Origin: Acidiphilium sp. C61 | Lineage (GTDB): Bacteria > Pseudomonadota > Alphaproteobacteria > Acetobacterales > Acetobacteraceae | Direction of reading: 5' to 3' | Assembly: GCF_902712915.1 (NCBI RefSeq) | Contig: NZ_CACTIA010000005.1 | Coordinates: 2,256,001-2,320,000, forward strand | DNA: 64,000 bases | In this document: one piece after another, positions 1 to 10,400 of the stretch | Position numbering within the stretch: position 1 is the first letter of the stretch | Layout: every line of letters starts with the position of its first letter | Made by a program: the position numbers and the translations under genes | The notes under the pieces: generated by a model | Told to the model about the DNA's origin: nothing | Databases searched by the model: none | The model's input: the letters and a program-made list of their open reading frames with translations, nothing else

Positions 1-404
1 TGATCTCGGCACCAATGCTGACGACACTCTCGGCTGCGCGCCGCACCGCATTCGCGGTCAACGAGCGGAGTGCCCATGCTCCGGACACCAGCCGACGGAG
101 CGGCCGTCACCCGGCCGGTTGCGGCTGCTGCAAACCCAAGACGAAGGCCGACGGCGCAACTGCGAACAAGTCCTTTCCCGGTCGGCGTCCGTGGATGATC
201 AGTCATGCGTGAACAAAAGCGCGTCCCGCACCCGACGCCACGATGCCCGCCACCGTAACGCGGTGGCGGCGGTTCCGGTCTGGCGAAAAATGCCCCGTTT
301 CAGTTGCCGGCTGATGGTCATGATTGACAGCCCTTGCAGGACCCAGCGATCTTTTAGGCGACATGACGGCAATCCGCATGCCGGCGGGATGTCGAGGGGG
401 CCGG
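1..404. other. leader region without a recognisable gene
   Basis: I see no convincing coding region here; the open frames are arginine-rich shadows typical of high-GC DNA. A perfect 8-bp inverted repeat (CCGCCACC at 247-254 and GGTGGCGG at 262-269, 7-nt loop) lies about 135 bases before the likely start of the nickel permease. It has no U-tract, so it is more likely an operator or RNA leader structure than a terminator. I did not recognise a NikR operator or a cobalamin or NiCo riboswitch core. Confidence 0.4.
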
Positions 405-1403
405 ATGGAGGCGAAAGGACAGAAACGGCTGGGCGCGACCATTCCTGTGCAGCGGATTTTGTGGGGGCTTGGCGCCGCCAATGTCGTGGCCTGGATCTGG
501 GCGGCGGCTGCGTTCGGCGGGGCACCGCGGCTGCTCGGCATGGCGGGGCTGGCCTGGCTGTTCGGACTGCGGCACGCGATGGACGCGGACCATATCGCGG
601 CGATCGACAATGCGGTGCGGCGGCTGGCCGGGCGCGGCCGGGCAGCGAGCCTCGCCGGGCTGTTCTTCTCGCTCGGGCATTCGAGCGTCGTCGTGCTGCT
701 GGCGGCGGCGGTCTCGTTCGGGGCGGGGGCGCTGCGGGGGCATCTCGACAGCGTGACGCGCTATGGTGCGTGGGTCGGCACGATCGTCTCGGTCGGGTTT
801 CTGGCGCTGATCGCCGGAGCGAATCTCGTGGCCTTGCGGGCGGAGACACGCGGCGCCGCGGCGCCTGGAGGCGTGCTGAGCTGGCTGGCACGGCCGCTGT
901 TCCGCCTCGTGCGGCGGAGCCGGGACATGTATGCGATCGGGTTCCTGTTCGGCCTCGGCTTCGACACCGCGACGGAGATCGGGTTGCTCGCGCTCTCGGC
1001 CGCGGGGACGGCGCACGGGATTGCCGCGTGGCGGCTGATGGCGCTGCCGGCGCTGTTCACCGCTGGGATGTCGCTGGTCGATACCGCCGACAGCGCGCTG
1101 ATGACGCGGGCCTATGGCTGGGCGCTGCGCGACGGGCGGGTCCGGCGGCGGTATAACGTCACGTTGACGCTGGTATCCGCTGTCACCGCCGTGATCATCG
1201 GCGGCGTGGAACTGATCGGTCTGATGAAATCTTCGTTCGGGTACGGGCTCTCGCGGGCGGCGGCGCTGCTTGCCGCCCACTGGTCAGAGCTCGGCATGGC
1301 GATCGCGCTGATGCTGGCGGGACTGTTTCTGGCCGCGATCCGGCGCGCCCGGGCCGCGGCAAGGATTGCGGGCCGGAGTCCCCCGGGCGCGCCGCCCGGC
1401 TGA
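405..1403 (+). CDS. NiCoT-family nickel/cobalt permease
   Basis: This is an integral membrane secondary transporter for Ni2+ or Co2+ (HoxN/NixA/NicT family). The family signature RHAMDADHIAAIDN lies in the second membrane segment, near residue 50, and the second conserved motif LGFDTATEIGLLAL is near residue 185. About eight hydrophobic segments are visible and the length of about 332 residues suits the family. I chose the ATG at 405 because GAGGGGG lies just upstream and the extra N-terminal residues of in-frame starts at 324 and 363 look non-coding. The urease operon 15 kb away needs nickel, so nickel supply is the likely role, but cobalt cannot be excluded from sequence. Confidence 0.9.
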   Translation: MEAKGQKRLGATIPVQRILWGLGAANVVAWIWAAAAFGGAPRLLGMAGLAWLFGLRHAMDADHIAAIDNAVRRLAGRGRAASLAGLFFSLGHSSVVVLLAAAVSFGAGALRGHLDSVTRYGAWVGTIVSVGFLALIAGANLVALRAETRGAAAPGGVLSWLARPLFRLVRRSRDMYAIGFLFGLGFDTATEIGLLALSAAGTAHGIAAWRLMALPALFTAGMSLVDTADSALMTRAYGWALRDGRVRRRYNVTLTLVSAVTAVIIGGVELIGLMKSSFGYGLSRAAALLAAHWSELGMAIALMLAGLFLAAIRRARAAARIAGRSPPGAPPG

Positions 1404-1451
1404 TACCTGCCCCCCCCCCACGCGCCTGGTTCCCAAGCAGGGGTGATCGTA

Positions 1452-2453
1452 TCAGCCCTGTGCGTCCTGTGTCGCCGCCGGGGCGGGCCGCCAGTCGCGG
1501 AAGTACAGGCGGCCCAGACTTGCAGCAAGATCCATCAACAGGAGCTGAGCCTGGTCCAGATAGTCGTGAAGATTGCCGGCGAGCAGGCGCTGTGTTGGCG
1601 CGACATAGACATACTCGCGCAGGTACTCCGCCTGTTCGAGCGGATCGCCGAGGCCTTGGAGATGATGTAGCCGGGCGAGATCGCCGAGATGCGCCTCGAT
1701 CCGGCGAACACAGAGCAGCAGCGAGCGCGGAAAGGACGGATCGCGCAACAGGAAACTGACTACATCCCCGATCGAGGCGCGGGCAGAGGAGAGCTGGCGG
1801 AACGCGTGATACCCGGCTGCGGCCCGCAACACTGCATACCATTGCGTAATCTCGATGACCTTGCCGGTTTCTCCTGCCCGCGGCGAAAGCAGGTGATATT
1901 TGATGTCGAGCAGGCGCGTCGTCTGGTCCGCCCGTTCGATCAGCCGGCCCAGCATGTAGAAATGCCAGCCCTGGCCGCGATACATCGTCCCCTCAGTGAT
2001 GCCGGTATGGGCCTGCACGGCTTCCTTGAGCCGGACGCAGAGACGGGAAAGCCTGTCGCCATCCAGGGCGCCAGGCTCGATCTGACTTACAAAGCGATGG
2101 AACATGTTGATCTGGCGCCACATCTCGGTGGAGATCAGGGACCGCAGCGTGCGCGCGTTGGTTCGTGCCGCGGCGAGGCAATAGGGCACGCCCGTCGGGT
2201 TTTCGCGATCGAGCAGATAGAAGCGCCTTACGATATCGGGATACTGCGACACATCCGCCCCGGCTTCGGCCAGTCGTTGGGCGTCGTCATTGATGGCGAG
2301 CAGGGCGGACCACGCATCGGCCTCGCGACCGGGGCTTTCAAAGCTCTGGGTCACGTCGATAAGTCTCGCGAGATTTTCGATCCGCTCCAGATAGCGTGCC
2401 ATCCAGAACAGGCTTTCGGCATCGCGGGCGAGGAGTTCGGGCTCGGCGCGCAT
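1452..2453 (-). CDS. alpha-E domain protein (DUF403, COG2307)
   Basis: This is a 333-residue helical protein of the alpha-E family. The N-terminal signature AESLFWMARYLERIENLARL begins near residue 12 and FLLRDPSFPRSLLLC lies near residue 230. The family has no proven biochemical activity. Comparative genomics places it with circularly permuted ATP-grasp enzymes and transglutaminase-like proteases, and suggests peptide or amide-bond synthesis. It lies 1 base downstream of its ATP-grasp partner on the same strand, so the two are surely co-transcribed. A fused version of the same pair is encoded divergently at 4188-6329. Confidence 0.85.
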   Translation of the reverse strand: MRAEPELLARDAESLFWMARYLERIENLARLIDVTQSFESPGREADAWSALLAINDDAQRLAEAGADVSQYPDIVRRFYLLDRENPTGVPYCLAAARTNARTLRSLISTEMWRQINMFHRFVSQIEPGALDGDRLSRLCVRLKEAVQAHTGITEGTMYRGQGWHFYMLGRLIERADQTTRLLDIKYHLLSPRAGETGKVIEITQWYAVLRAAAGYHAFRQLSSARASIGDVVSFLLRDPSFPRSLLLCVRRIEAHLGDLARLHHLQGLGDPLEQAEYLREYVYVAPTQRLLAGNLHDYLDQAQLLLMDLAASLGRLYFRDWRPAPAATQDAQG

Positions 2454-2454
2454 G

Positions 2455-3951
2455 TCAGTTGGCCGCCGCGCGACCGGGCTGGTCGGCGAGCACCCAGGTG
2501 TCTTTCGAACCGCCGCCCTGGGAGGAATTGACGATCAGCGAATCGCGCCTGAGTGCAACGCGGGTAAGACCGCCGGGCAGAACCCAGCTGTCGCGACCGG
2601 TTACGACGAAGGGACGGAGATCGACATGGCGGGGCGCGATCCCATCATCCGTCAGCGTCGGGCCGACGGAGAGCGGGATCATCCCCTGACTGATCCAGTT
2701 TGCCGGATCGGCGAGCAGCGCGGCACGAGCTGCCTCGAGCTCCGCCCGGCTGGCACGGGGGCCGACGGTGATGCCATATCCGCCGGATTCGCCAACCGGC
2801 TTGACCACCAGCTCATCCAGATGATCGAGCGTGTATGCGAGCGCATCCTTCTCCCGACAGATATTGGTATCGACATTGGGCAGAATCGGATCTTCACCGA
2901 GATAGTAACGGATGATGCGGGGCATGTAGGCATAGATCGCCTTGTCGTCGGCGACCCCGGTCCCGACGGCGTTGGCGATGGCGACATTGCCAGCCCGCCA
3001 TGCATCGATCAGTCCGGGAACGCCCAGCATCGAATCCGGTCGGAAAACGGTGGGATCGAGGAAATCGTCGTTCAGGCGCCGGTAAATCGCATGAACCGGG
3101 CGCGGGCCGGCCGTTGTGCGCATGTAAACACGCGCGTTCTCGACATTGAGGTCCGACCCCTGGACCAGCGGAATACCCATTTCGCGCGCGAGGAAGACAT
3201 GTTCGAAATAGGCCGAGTTATAGATGCCGGGCGACAACAGCACCGCGCGCGCCTCGAGATCGGGGACGGGGGCCATCTCTTCCAGCGCGGCCCGCAGACG
3301 ATAGCCGTAATCATCGACAGGGCGGAGACGCATGCCGGCGGCCAGATCGGGAAAGGCGCGAAGCATCAGGTGCCGGTTTTCGACCACATAAGATACACCG
3401 GACGGCGTGCGGGCATTGTCCTCCAGGATCCGGAACGTGCCGGCCTCGTCGCGCACGATGTCGATCCCGCAGACATTCACATAGCTTCCATGTCGGATCG
3501 GAAACCCGATCATCTCCGGGCGGAAACAGGGGTTCTGAAAGACAAGATCGCCAGGAACGACACCGTCCTTCACGATTTTCGCATCACCGTAGATGTCGCC
3601 GAGGAAGGCGTTGATTGCGGCGACGCGCTGGATCGCCCCGGCCTCGATATGTTTCCATTCCGACGGCGTAAGAATGCGCGGTATGCAATCGAACGGAAGG
3701 ATGCGATCGATCGCGGTACTGTCGGAATAGACCGTGAATGTGATCCCGAGATCGATCAGCTCGGTTTCCGCCGCCTCGGCGCGACTGCGCAAGGCCTCCA
3801 ACCCGATATGAGACAGGCGGCGACGCAGAAGAGCCGGAACGTCACCATCATCTGGACGCGGATGGGTCAGTTCGCAAAAGAAGCCGCCCGGATTGTAGCG
3901 CGCGAAGAGATCAGCAGGGATATCGGCTTCTGTCAGCCCCGTATGCGCCAT
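2455..3951 (-). CDS. circularly permuted ATP-grasp protein (DUF404/DUF407, COG2308)
   Basis: This 498-residue protein belongs to the circularly permuted type 2 ATP-grasp family. Diagnostic stretches are FDCIPRILTPSEW (near residue 128), ILEDNARTPSGVSYVVENR (near 210), LSPGIYNSAYFEH (near 270), and LDELVVKPVGESGGYG (near 380), which supplies the ATP-binding lysine and glycine loop. ATP-grasp enzymes join a carboxylate to an amine or thiol through an acyl-phosphate; the substrate here is unknown. The start MAHTGLTEAD gives a normal family length. It is the first gene of a two-gene unit with the alpha-E protein and is divergent from the fused copy. Confidence 0.88.
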   Translation of the reverse strand: MAHTGLTEADIPADLFARYNPGGFFCELTHPRPDDGDVPALLRRRLSHIGLEALRSRAEAAETELIDLGITFTVYSDSTAIDRILPFDCIPRILTPSEWKHIEAGAIQRVAAINAFLGDIYGDAKIVKDGVVPGDLVFQNPCFRPEMIGFPIRHGSYVNVCGIDIVRDEAGTFRILEDNARTPSGVSYVVENRHLMLRAFPDLAAGMRLRPVDDYGYRLRAALEEMAPVPDLEARAVLLSPGIYNSAYFEHVFLAREMGIPLVQGSDLNVENARVYMRTTAGPRPVHAIYRRLNDDFLDPTVFRPDSMLGVPGLIDAWRAGNVAIANAVGTGVADDKAIYAYMPRIIRYYLGEDPILPNVDTNICREKDALAYTLDHLDELVVKPVGESGGYGITVGPRASRAELEAARAALLADPANWISQGMIPLSVGPTLTDDGIAPRHVDLRPFVVTGRDSWVLPGGLTRVALRRDSLIVNSSQGGGSKDTWVLADQPGRAAAN

Positions 3952-4187
3952 AAGTACCGCTACCTCCGCTTGTTTCAGCGCCGGGGCTCGGGCGGATCTG
4001 TCGCCGGCCGCCGGCGCGATGACGTTTGCGCTGCGCTAGGCCGTGTCTTTCTGGCGTTATCTGCTATCCTCATATCAAGTATGACATGCCTTTGGAGCGC
4101 TCGGCAATAACCCACGATGACCTCTCCGATGATCGACGATTCTGATATGCTGAAACGATGGATGATGGTGCTTAAGCGGCGCGCAAC

Positions 4188-6329
4188 GTGACCGGGACCA
4201 ATCCCGCAAGGCGCTTTCTCCCCTTCGCGATGACGTTGGGGACGCGGGAGCTGGCGGCGCGCAAGGCGGCGCTGCGGCGGATGGCCGCCGTCCAGCTACC
4301 GGGCGTCGCTCGCGCGCCGGAATACGACCCGTTGCCGGTCATGTTGCCGGGTGGGTTAGCCGCGCGGCTCGGGCGAGCCCTTTGCCGCCGGGCAGCGCTC
4401 CTGGGGGGTGCGATCGACGATCTATACTCCGTTCGCAGCCTCGTTGCGGCGGGCACCGTATCGGCGGCCACGCTGTCGGCGGCCGATGGCTGGCTGCGAC
4501 AGATGGTTGGCGATGCGGGGCTCGTCGCACCACGGCTGGCGCTCTACGCCGCCGACCTCGCGATCGACGCCGTGGGTGGCGCTGTAGTGCTCCGCGACCA
4601 TGTCGATATCGTGCCTGGACTCGGCCATGCGATCGCGCTGCGCCGCTTTACCGGGGCAGCGATGCCCGAACTGGTGCGGTCGGTCACGTTGGTCGGGCGG
4701 GGGCCGGTGATCGAACGCTGGCGGGAAGACCTCGCGCACTGGGCGGGCGGCGGCCTTGTCGCGCTGTTGGAGGGCGAGGCAGAAAGCGCTGCGGATGATG
4801 GGGCCGATGCCGCGCTGCTAGCCCGGGCGATCGGCGCGCCACGGTTGCGACCTGCGGATCTGGACTGTTTCGGCGAGGCGCCCGAATTCCGTACGCTCAC
4901 GGGCAGCCGGCCCGTGCGGCTGCTGATCCGGCGTATGGCGGCATCGGCGATCGATCCGCTGGAGCAGGGCGGCAACCCAGCAGCCGGCATTGCCGGGGTG
5001 TTGGGTGCGCTCCGGCGCCAGCAACTGGCGATGCTCAATGCGCCGGGAAGCGGGGTCATCAACGAGCCAGCCATCGCCGCCAGTATCGAGGTGGCTATCG
5101 GCGCGGCGCACGAGGCGGCATTCGGTGAGCCGATGATGTTGTGTGCCGGGGCTGGGGCAGATCTGCCGATCGTCCCCCTGGCGCCTGAGTCGGACAGTGC
5201 GGCGATGGGAGAGGCTGCATGTGTGCTGCGCCTGTTCGCGCTGCACTGTGGCTCGACCGGCTGGGTTGCGTTGCCCGGCGGGCTGGGCCTTGCACAGGGA
5301 CCGGACGGGATGACGCACATGAAAGACGTCTGGGTGGTCGATCGCGGCGAGGACGCGGAAATGCCACGCCTGCCTGTCCGCGGCGCGGTCAGCCTCGCGC
5401 GGGCGGCGACCTCGGTCTTGCCGAGCCGTGCCGCGGACGATCTGTTCTGGCTCGGCCGTGCGGTCGAACGGCTGGAGGCGGCGGGGCGCCTCTGCGCGCT
5501 GGCGCAGAGCGGATTGGCGGAGTCAAGCGCACTGCCGCATGAACAGTTTCAGCGCGAGCTGCTCCTCAGGTGCCTGGCACGCCAGCAATTGATCTCCCCC
5601 GATCTCGCAGGGCGCAACGTTACCGCGCGGCAATTGCGCGAGGCGATCAGGGGCGAGGCGGTGTTCGCACCGCTGATTGAGGCGGTGCGCCGACTTCTTG
5701 CGGCAACGTCCGACCGGTTCAGCCCGACGATGCTGGCCACGATCGAGGGCGCGCTGGAACGGGTGCTGGCCGCGCGGGCAGCCGGCCTCGTGAAGCTAGT
5801 GCCGGCCATCTTCGGATTCGCCGCCACTTGTGCCGGCGTGATCGGCGAGGACGCGGCGCGGGACGGAGCACTCCTGTTCGCAACGCTCGGCCAGCGTCTG
5901 GAACGGCTGTTCGGGCTGGCGGGCAGTTTCGCGATCCTGCTCGAAGAGGAAGGCGGGCGGCTGGCTGCGGGGGCTTCGCTGGCGATCGAACTGATCGATG
6001 CGGGGATGACCTGCGAGCAGCGCTACGGCGGCATCCCCGAACCCGATACGGCGCTTCGGTTGCTACTGGCAGATCCGGCCTATCCGCGCAGCCTGCTTTT
6101 CCAGGCGATCGCACTGGCCGAGGGCTTCGAGCGGCTGGACGCGGCGGCCGAAGCGGCGGAGGCCAGAGCCATCGGCGTCGCGCTGAAGGCTGCGGCGGGT
6201 TCGGCGTCGCCGCGAACGGCATTGGCGGCCGTCGAGGCGCGGGCGGCGGATCTCTCCAGCGCGCTGACGGGGCGCCTGTTCGCGCCGCCGGCGAGCTGCC
6301 AGCATCGTGATGGAGCAGCACCAGCGTGA
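4188..6329 (+). CDS. fused degenerate ATP-grasp / alpha-E protein
   Basis: This 713-residue protein joins both halves of the neighbouring minus-strand pair. Residues 1-400 resemble the circularly permuted ATP-grasp fold, for example SVRSLVAAGTVS, DHVDIVPGLGHAIALRRF and GWVALPGGLGLA. From about residue 405 an alpha-E domain begins, with SRAADDLFWLGRAVERLEAA. The strong ATP-binding motif VVKPVGESGG of the stand-alone enzyme is not evident, so the first half may be catalytically weak or structural. The start is GTG at 4188; ATG at 4230 is an alternative. It overlaps the transglutaminase-like gene by 4 bases. Confidence 0.8.
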   Translation: MTGTNPARRFLPFAMTLGTRELAARKAALRRMAAVQLPGVARAPEYDPLPVMLPGGLAARLGRALCRRAALLGGAIDDLYSVRSLVAAGTVSAATLSAADGWLRQMVGDAGLVAPRLALYAADLAIDAVGGAVVLRDHVDIVPGLGHAIALRRFTGAAMPELVRSVTLVGRGPVIERWREDLAHWAGGGLVALLEGEAESAADDGADAALLARAIGAPRLRPADLDCFGEAPEFRTLTGSRPVRLLIRRMAASAIDPLEQGGNPAAGIAGVLGALRRQQLAMLNAPGSGVINEPAIAASIEVAIGAAHEAAFGEPMMLCAGAGADLPIVPLAPESDSAAMGEAACVLRLFALHCGSTGWVALPGGLGLAQGPDGMTHMKDVWVVDRGEDAEMPRLPVRGAVSLARAATSVLPSRAADDLFWLGRAVERLEAAGRLCALAQSGLAESSALPHEQFQRELLLRCLARQQLISPDLAGRNVTARQLREAIRGEAVFAPLIEAVRRLLAATSDRFSPTMLATIEGALERVLAARAAGLVKLVPAIFGFAATCAGVIGEDAARDGALLFATLGQRLERLFGLAGSFAILLEEEGGRLAAGASLAIELIDAGMTCEQRYGGIPEPDTALRLLLADPAYPRSLLFQAIALAEGFERLDAAAEAAEARAIGVALKAAAGSASPRTALAAVEARAADLSSALTGRLFAPPASCQHRDGAAPA

Positions 6330-7168
6330 TCTACGACCTGACCCATCGCACGCTTTATAAATACTCCGAACCTAGCCTGTTTGCGCGGCATCTCTTGCAT
6401 CTGCTGCCGCGTACCCGTTCCGGGCAGCATGTGCGGGAGGCGTGTCTGAGGATCCTGCCGGTGCCGGATTTCCGTTTCGAGGAGATCGATTATTTTGGCA
6501 ATGCGCTGACGACGATCGTGCTTGTCGCTCCACACGATATGCTCGAAATTACGCTTCGGGCCGTGATCGAGGTCGAGGCGCCGGCGGCGAGGAACGCCAC
6601 GGCTGCGGGCGGAAGGGCGTGTGGCGCAACGGCGGCAGAGATTGCGGAGTTTTCGGTGACGACGGCGCTGACCCGCGCGGATGCAGCGATTGCAGCCTTT
6701 GCGCACGACGCTGCGGCAGGGCGGGGCGATGCGTTCGGCGTCGGGCTGGCCATGATGCAGGCGATCCATGAACGCTTCACCTATCGTCCGGGCGTGACCT
6801 CGGTGGCGACCACGGCGGCAGCGGCGCTGGCGCGCCGCGAAGGCGTCTGTCAGGATTATGCCCACGTCATGCTGGCGGCGCTGCGTGTGCTCGGCTTGCC
6901 GTGCCGCTACGTCTCCGGCTGGCTGCGCTCGGGTGAGGCGACGCGAGGGGCGGAACAAAGCCATGCCTGGGTCTCGCTGTGGACCGGTCCCGGACGCGGC
7001 TGGGTGGATTTCGACCCGACCAATAACATCGTGGTGGGGTGCGAGCACGCGACCCTCGCCTGGGGGCGGGATTTCGACGATGTCAGCCCGGTGCGCGGTG
7101 TCATTCGGGGCGGCGGGCAGCATATCCCGACCGTCGAAGTGGCCATGCAGCCGCGCACTTCCAGCTGA
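6326..7168 (+). CDS. transglutaminase-like cysteine protease (COG1305)
   Basis: This 280-residue protein begins with the bacterial transglutaminase-like N-terminal beta domain (MIYDLTHRTLYKYSEPS). It continues into a papain-like core with the full triad: Cys in REGVCQDYAHVMLAALR (near residue 175), His in SHAWVSLW (near 213) and Asp in WVDFDPTNN (near 230). The family cleaves or forms amide bonds. There is no signal peptide, so it probably acts in the cytoplasm. The GTG start overlaps the stop of the fused ATP-grasp/alpha-E gene, so translation is coupled. A ligase and an amidase in one operon suggest making and removing a peptide or amide tag; that is inference. Confidence 0.87.
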   Translation: MIYDLTHRTLYKYSEPSLFARHLLHLLPRTRSGQHVREACLRILPVPDFRFEEIDYFGNALTTIVLVAPHDMLEITLRAVIEVEAPAARNATAAGGRACGATAAEIAEFSVTTALTRADAAIAAFAHDAAAGRGDAFGVGLAMMQAIHERFTYRPGVTSVATTAAAALARREGVCQDYAHVMLAALRVLGLPCRYVSGWLRSGEATRGAEQSHAWVSLWTGPGRGWVDFDPTNNIVVGCEHATLAWGRDFDDVSPVRGVIRGGGQHIPTVEVAMQPRTSS

Positions 7169-7426
7169 TGTCGAGCCTCCTCGCGGCGAGACCGGACGGC
7201 GCGGCCGATCCATACAATGACTCACCCGATGCCGCGAATGCCTGAACGCACCACCTGCGCCCTCGCTCCCGCTGGCGGTTTCGCGCTACACTTCGTGCCC
7301 TGGCCCTTCCATCACCGCGGAAGCGCGTTCTGGCGGGTTGAGCGAGAAAACAATGACCGAACCGACAGACCATCGTGACGGCGTCGCCTTCCCGCAGGAG
7401 CGGGCCGTGCCGGGCAATGCCCGATT

Positions 7427-10400
7427 TTGAGCACCGCGCGCACCTCCCGCACATCCGTCCAGCGGATCATTCCACCGCGCCGCGCCTATAACCAATGGGT
7501 CGCTGATGACACGATGGAGGATTATGCGCTGCGCTTCACGGCGTCCCATGCCCGGCGCTGGTCAGCCTTTCGCGTCGGCAATACCGCCCTCGGTGCGATT
7601 TCCTTCCTCGCCTGCGAGGCGATCGGCGGCGCGATCACGCTGAGCTTCGGGTTCGACAACGCGATCGCGGCGATTCTCGCGGTCGGAATAGTGATGTTCA
7701 TCCTCGGCCTGCCGATCTGCCTGTACGCCACACGCTATGGTGTCGATGTGGATCTGCTCACCCGTGGCGCGGGCTTCGGCTATATCGGCTCGACGGTCAC
7801 CTCGCTGATCTATGCTTCGTTTACCTTCATCCTGTTCGCGATCGAGGCCAGCATCATGTCGGTCGCGATTAATCAAGTGCTCGGCATCCCGCCGTGGTTT
7901 GCCAACGTGATGAGCGCCCTCATTGTCGTCCCGATCGCCTTTTTCGGCTTTCGTGCGATCAGCCGGCTCCAGGTCTGGACCCAGCCGCTCTGGTTGTTGC
8001 TCCAGTTCGGCCCGCTAGTCTGGTTCGCCTGGCGGCAGACATCCCTGTTCGGGGGCTGGCGCGATTTCGCAGGCATCGGTGCCGGACATGAGCTTGGGCA
8101 CGGGCTTGCGCTGATCCCGTTCGGCATGGCCGCATCGGTCTTGCTCTCGCTCCTGCCCCAAATTGGCGAGCAGGTGGATTATCTGCGCTTCCTGCCAGAA
8201 CGTAGCGACACCGGAACGTTTCGCTGGTGGAGCGCCATGCTGCTCGCCGGCCCGGGCTGGGTCGTGATCGGCTGCGCCAAGCTGGCTGCGGGCTCCTTCC
8301 TCGCCTATCTCGCCGTGACCCATGGAATCGAGGCAACTGAGGCAACCCAGCCGGCAACGCTCTATCATCTCGCCTTTCTCGACATCACCGGGCATAGGGC
8401 GCTGGCTGGCGCCCTGACGCTGGTCTTCGTCGTCACCTGCCAGATCAAGATCAACGTCACCAACGCCTATGCCGGCTCGATCGCCTGGTCGAATTTTTTC
8501 TCCCGGCTCACCCATAGCCATCCGGGCCGCGTGGTCTGGATGATCTTCAACGTGCTGCTCGCCCTGCTGTTGATGGAAATCGGCATCTTCCGGATAATCG
8601 ACAGCATCCTAGGCCTCTACGCGAATTTCGCGATCGGCTGGATGGGCACGCTTGCTGCCGACCTGATGATCAACAAACCGCTCGGTTTCAGCCCACCGGG
8701 GATCGAGTTCAAGCGGGCACACCTGTTCGATGTGAACCCTGTCGGCATCGGCGCAATGGGGCTGTCGGTTCTCACCTCCACCGTCATGGGTCTCGGCGGG
8801 TTCGGCGCCGCCGCCCACGCGCTGGCCCCCTTCGCCGGCCTCGTTGTCGCCCTCGTTGCCGCCCCCGCGATCGCCATCGCGACGCGCGGCCGCACCTATA
8901 TCGCCCGTACGTCCGCGGCGGACGATGCCACGCCGTCACCGCGGCGCTGCATCGTCTGCGAAAACCCATTCGAGGCGCCGGACATGGCGCATTGCCCGGC
9001 CTATGGCGGCGAGATCTGCTCGCTCTGCTGCTCGCTCGATGCCCGCTGCCACGACATGTGCAAACCGGCCGCGCCCTGGCAGACCCTCCTTAGCACGCGC
9101 GTGCGCGCCGCCGCCGCAAGCGTCTTACCCGCTCCGGTAGCCGACCGGATCGACCGTCGCATCACCTCGTTCCTCGCCGTCTTCGCCCTGCTCACGCTTG
9201 CGACCGGGGCGCTCCTGCTGCTGATCGGCCTGGAATACCGTGCGATCGACCCGGCAGAGCGCGAGACCATCGCGACCACGCTCTGGATCGTCTTCCTCGC
9301 TCTTTTCATCATTGCCGGCGTGATCGCCTGGGTGCTGGTCCTGGCGCAGGCGAGCCGCCGCGCCGCCGAGGCCGAGAGCGCGCGCCAGACCTCGATGCTG
9401 ATGGACGAGATCGCCGCGCACGAACGCACGGACGCCGCACTCCAGGCCGCGAAGGAGGCGGCAGAGTCCGCGAACATCGCCAAAAGTCGCTATATGGTCG
9501 GTGTCATCCACGAGATTCGCGCGCCGCTGAATGCGATCTCCGGCTATGCCCAGCTGCTGGAGCGCGCCGGCACGCTCGACCCGCAGGACGCCGCCCGCAT
9601 TATCCGCCGCAGCGCTGAGCATCTTTCCAATCTCGTCGACGGGCTGCTCGATATTTCCAAGATCGAGACCGGCTCGCTGCAGCTCCACCGCGACCGCATC
9701 AATCTCGCCGAGTTCCTCGACCAGATTGTCGACATGTTCCGCCTCCAGGCCGCGGCGAAAGGGATCGCCTTCATCGACGACCGGCCCTCGTTGTTGCCTC
9801 GACTCGTCCATACCGATGCGAACCGGCTGCGCCAGATCCTGCTGAACCTGCTGTCGAACGCAATCAAATACACTGCCTCCGGCCATGTCCGCCTCCGACT
9901 CCGCATCCGCAGCCAGGTTGCCATCTTCGAGATCGAGGATACTGGCTGCGGCATTCGCGCCGAGGACATCGACCGGATCTTCGAGCCGTTCGAGCGCGGG
10001 CATCTTCCGGCGGCGCATGTGGTTGCCGGCACAGGGCTCGGCCTGACCATCAGCAAGCTGCTTGCCAACGTCCTCGGCGGCGAGATCACCGTGACCAGCA
10101 TCGAGGGACAGGGTAGCCGGTTCCGGTTGCGGCTGATGTTGTCCGAGGCTGAAGCCGGCGATGTGTTTGCCCCCGCCGACCGGCGCATCGCCGGCTATCG
10201 CGGCCCGCGCCGCACGATCCTGCTCGTCGACGACGACCCGGCGCATGTCGAACTCATGCACGAAATCCTCGATCCGCTCGACTTCGCAGTTTTTGCCGAG
10301 CCAGATGGCGCGCGCGGCCTGTCGCGTGCGCGCGCCATCGTACCGGACCTCGCGATTCTCGATGTCTCGATGCCGGGCATGTCAGGCTGGGAGCTTGCGT

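Noticed and set aside
1..404. Cobalamin or NiCo riboswitch before the nickel permease
   Set aside because: No recognisable B12 box or conserved NiCo internal-loop sequence is visible; only one short hairpin can be supported.
2452..4110. 552-codon open frame on the plus strand
   Set aside because: It is the exact antisense of the ATP-grasp and alpha-E genes, which have clear family motifs. Long antisense frames are expected in DNA of this GC content.
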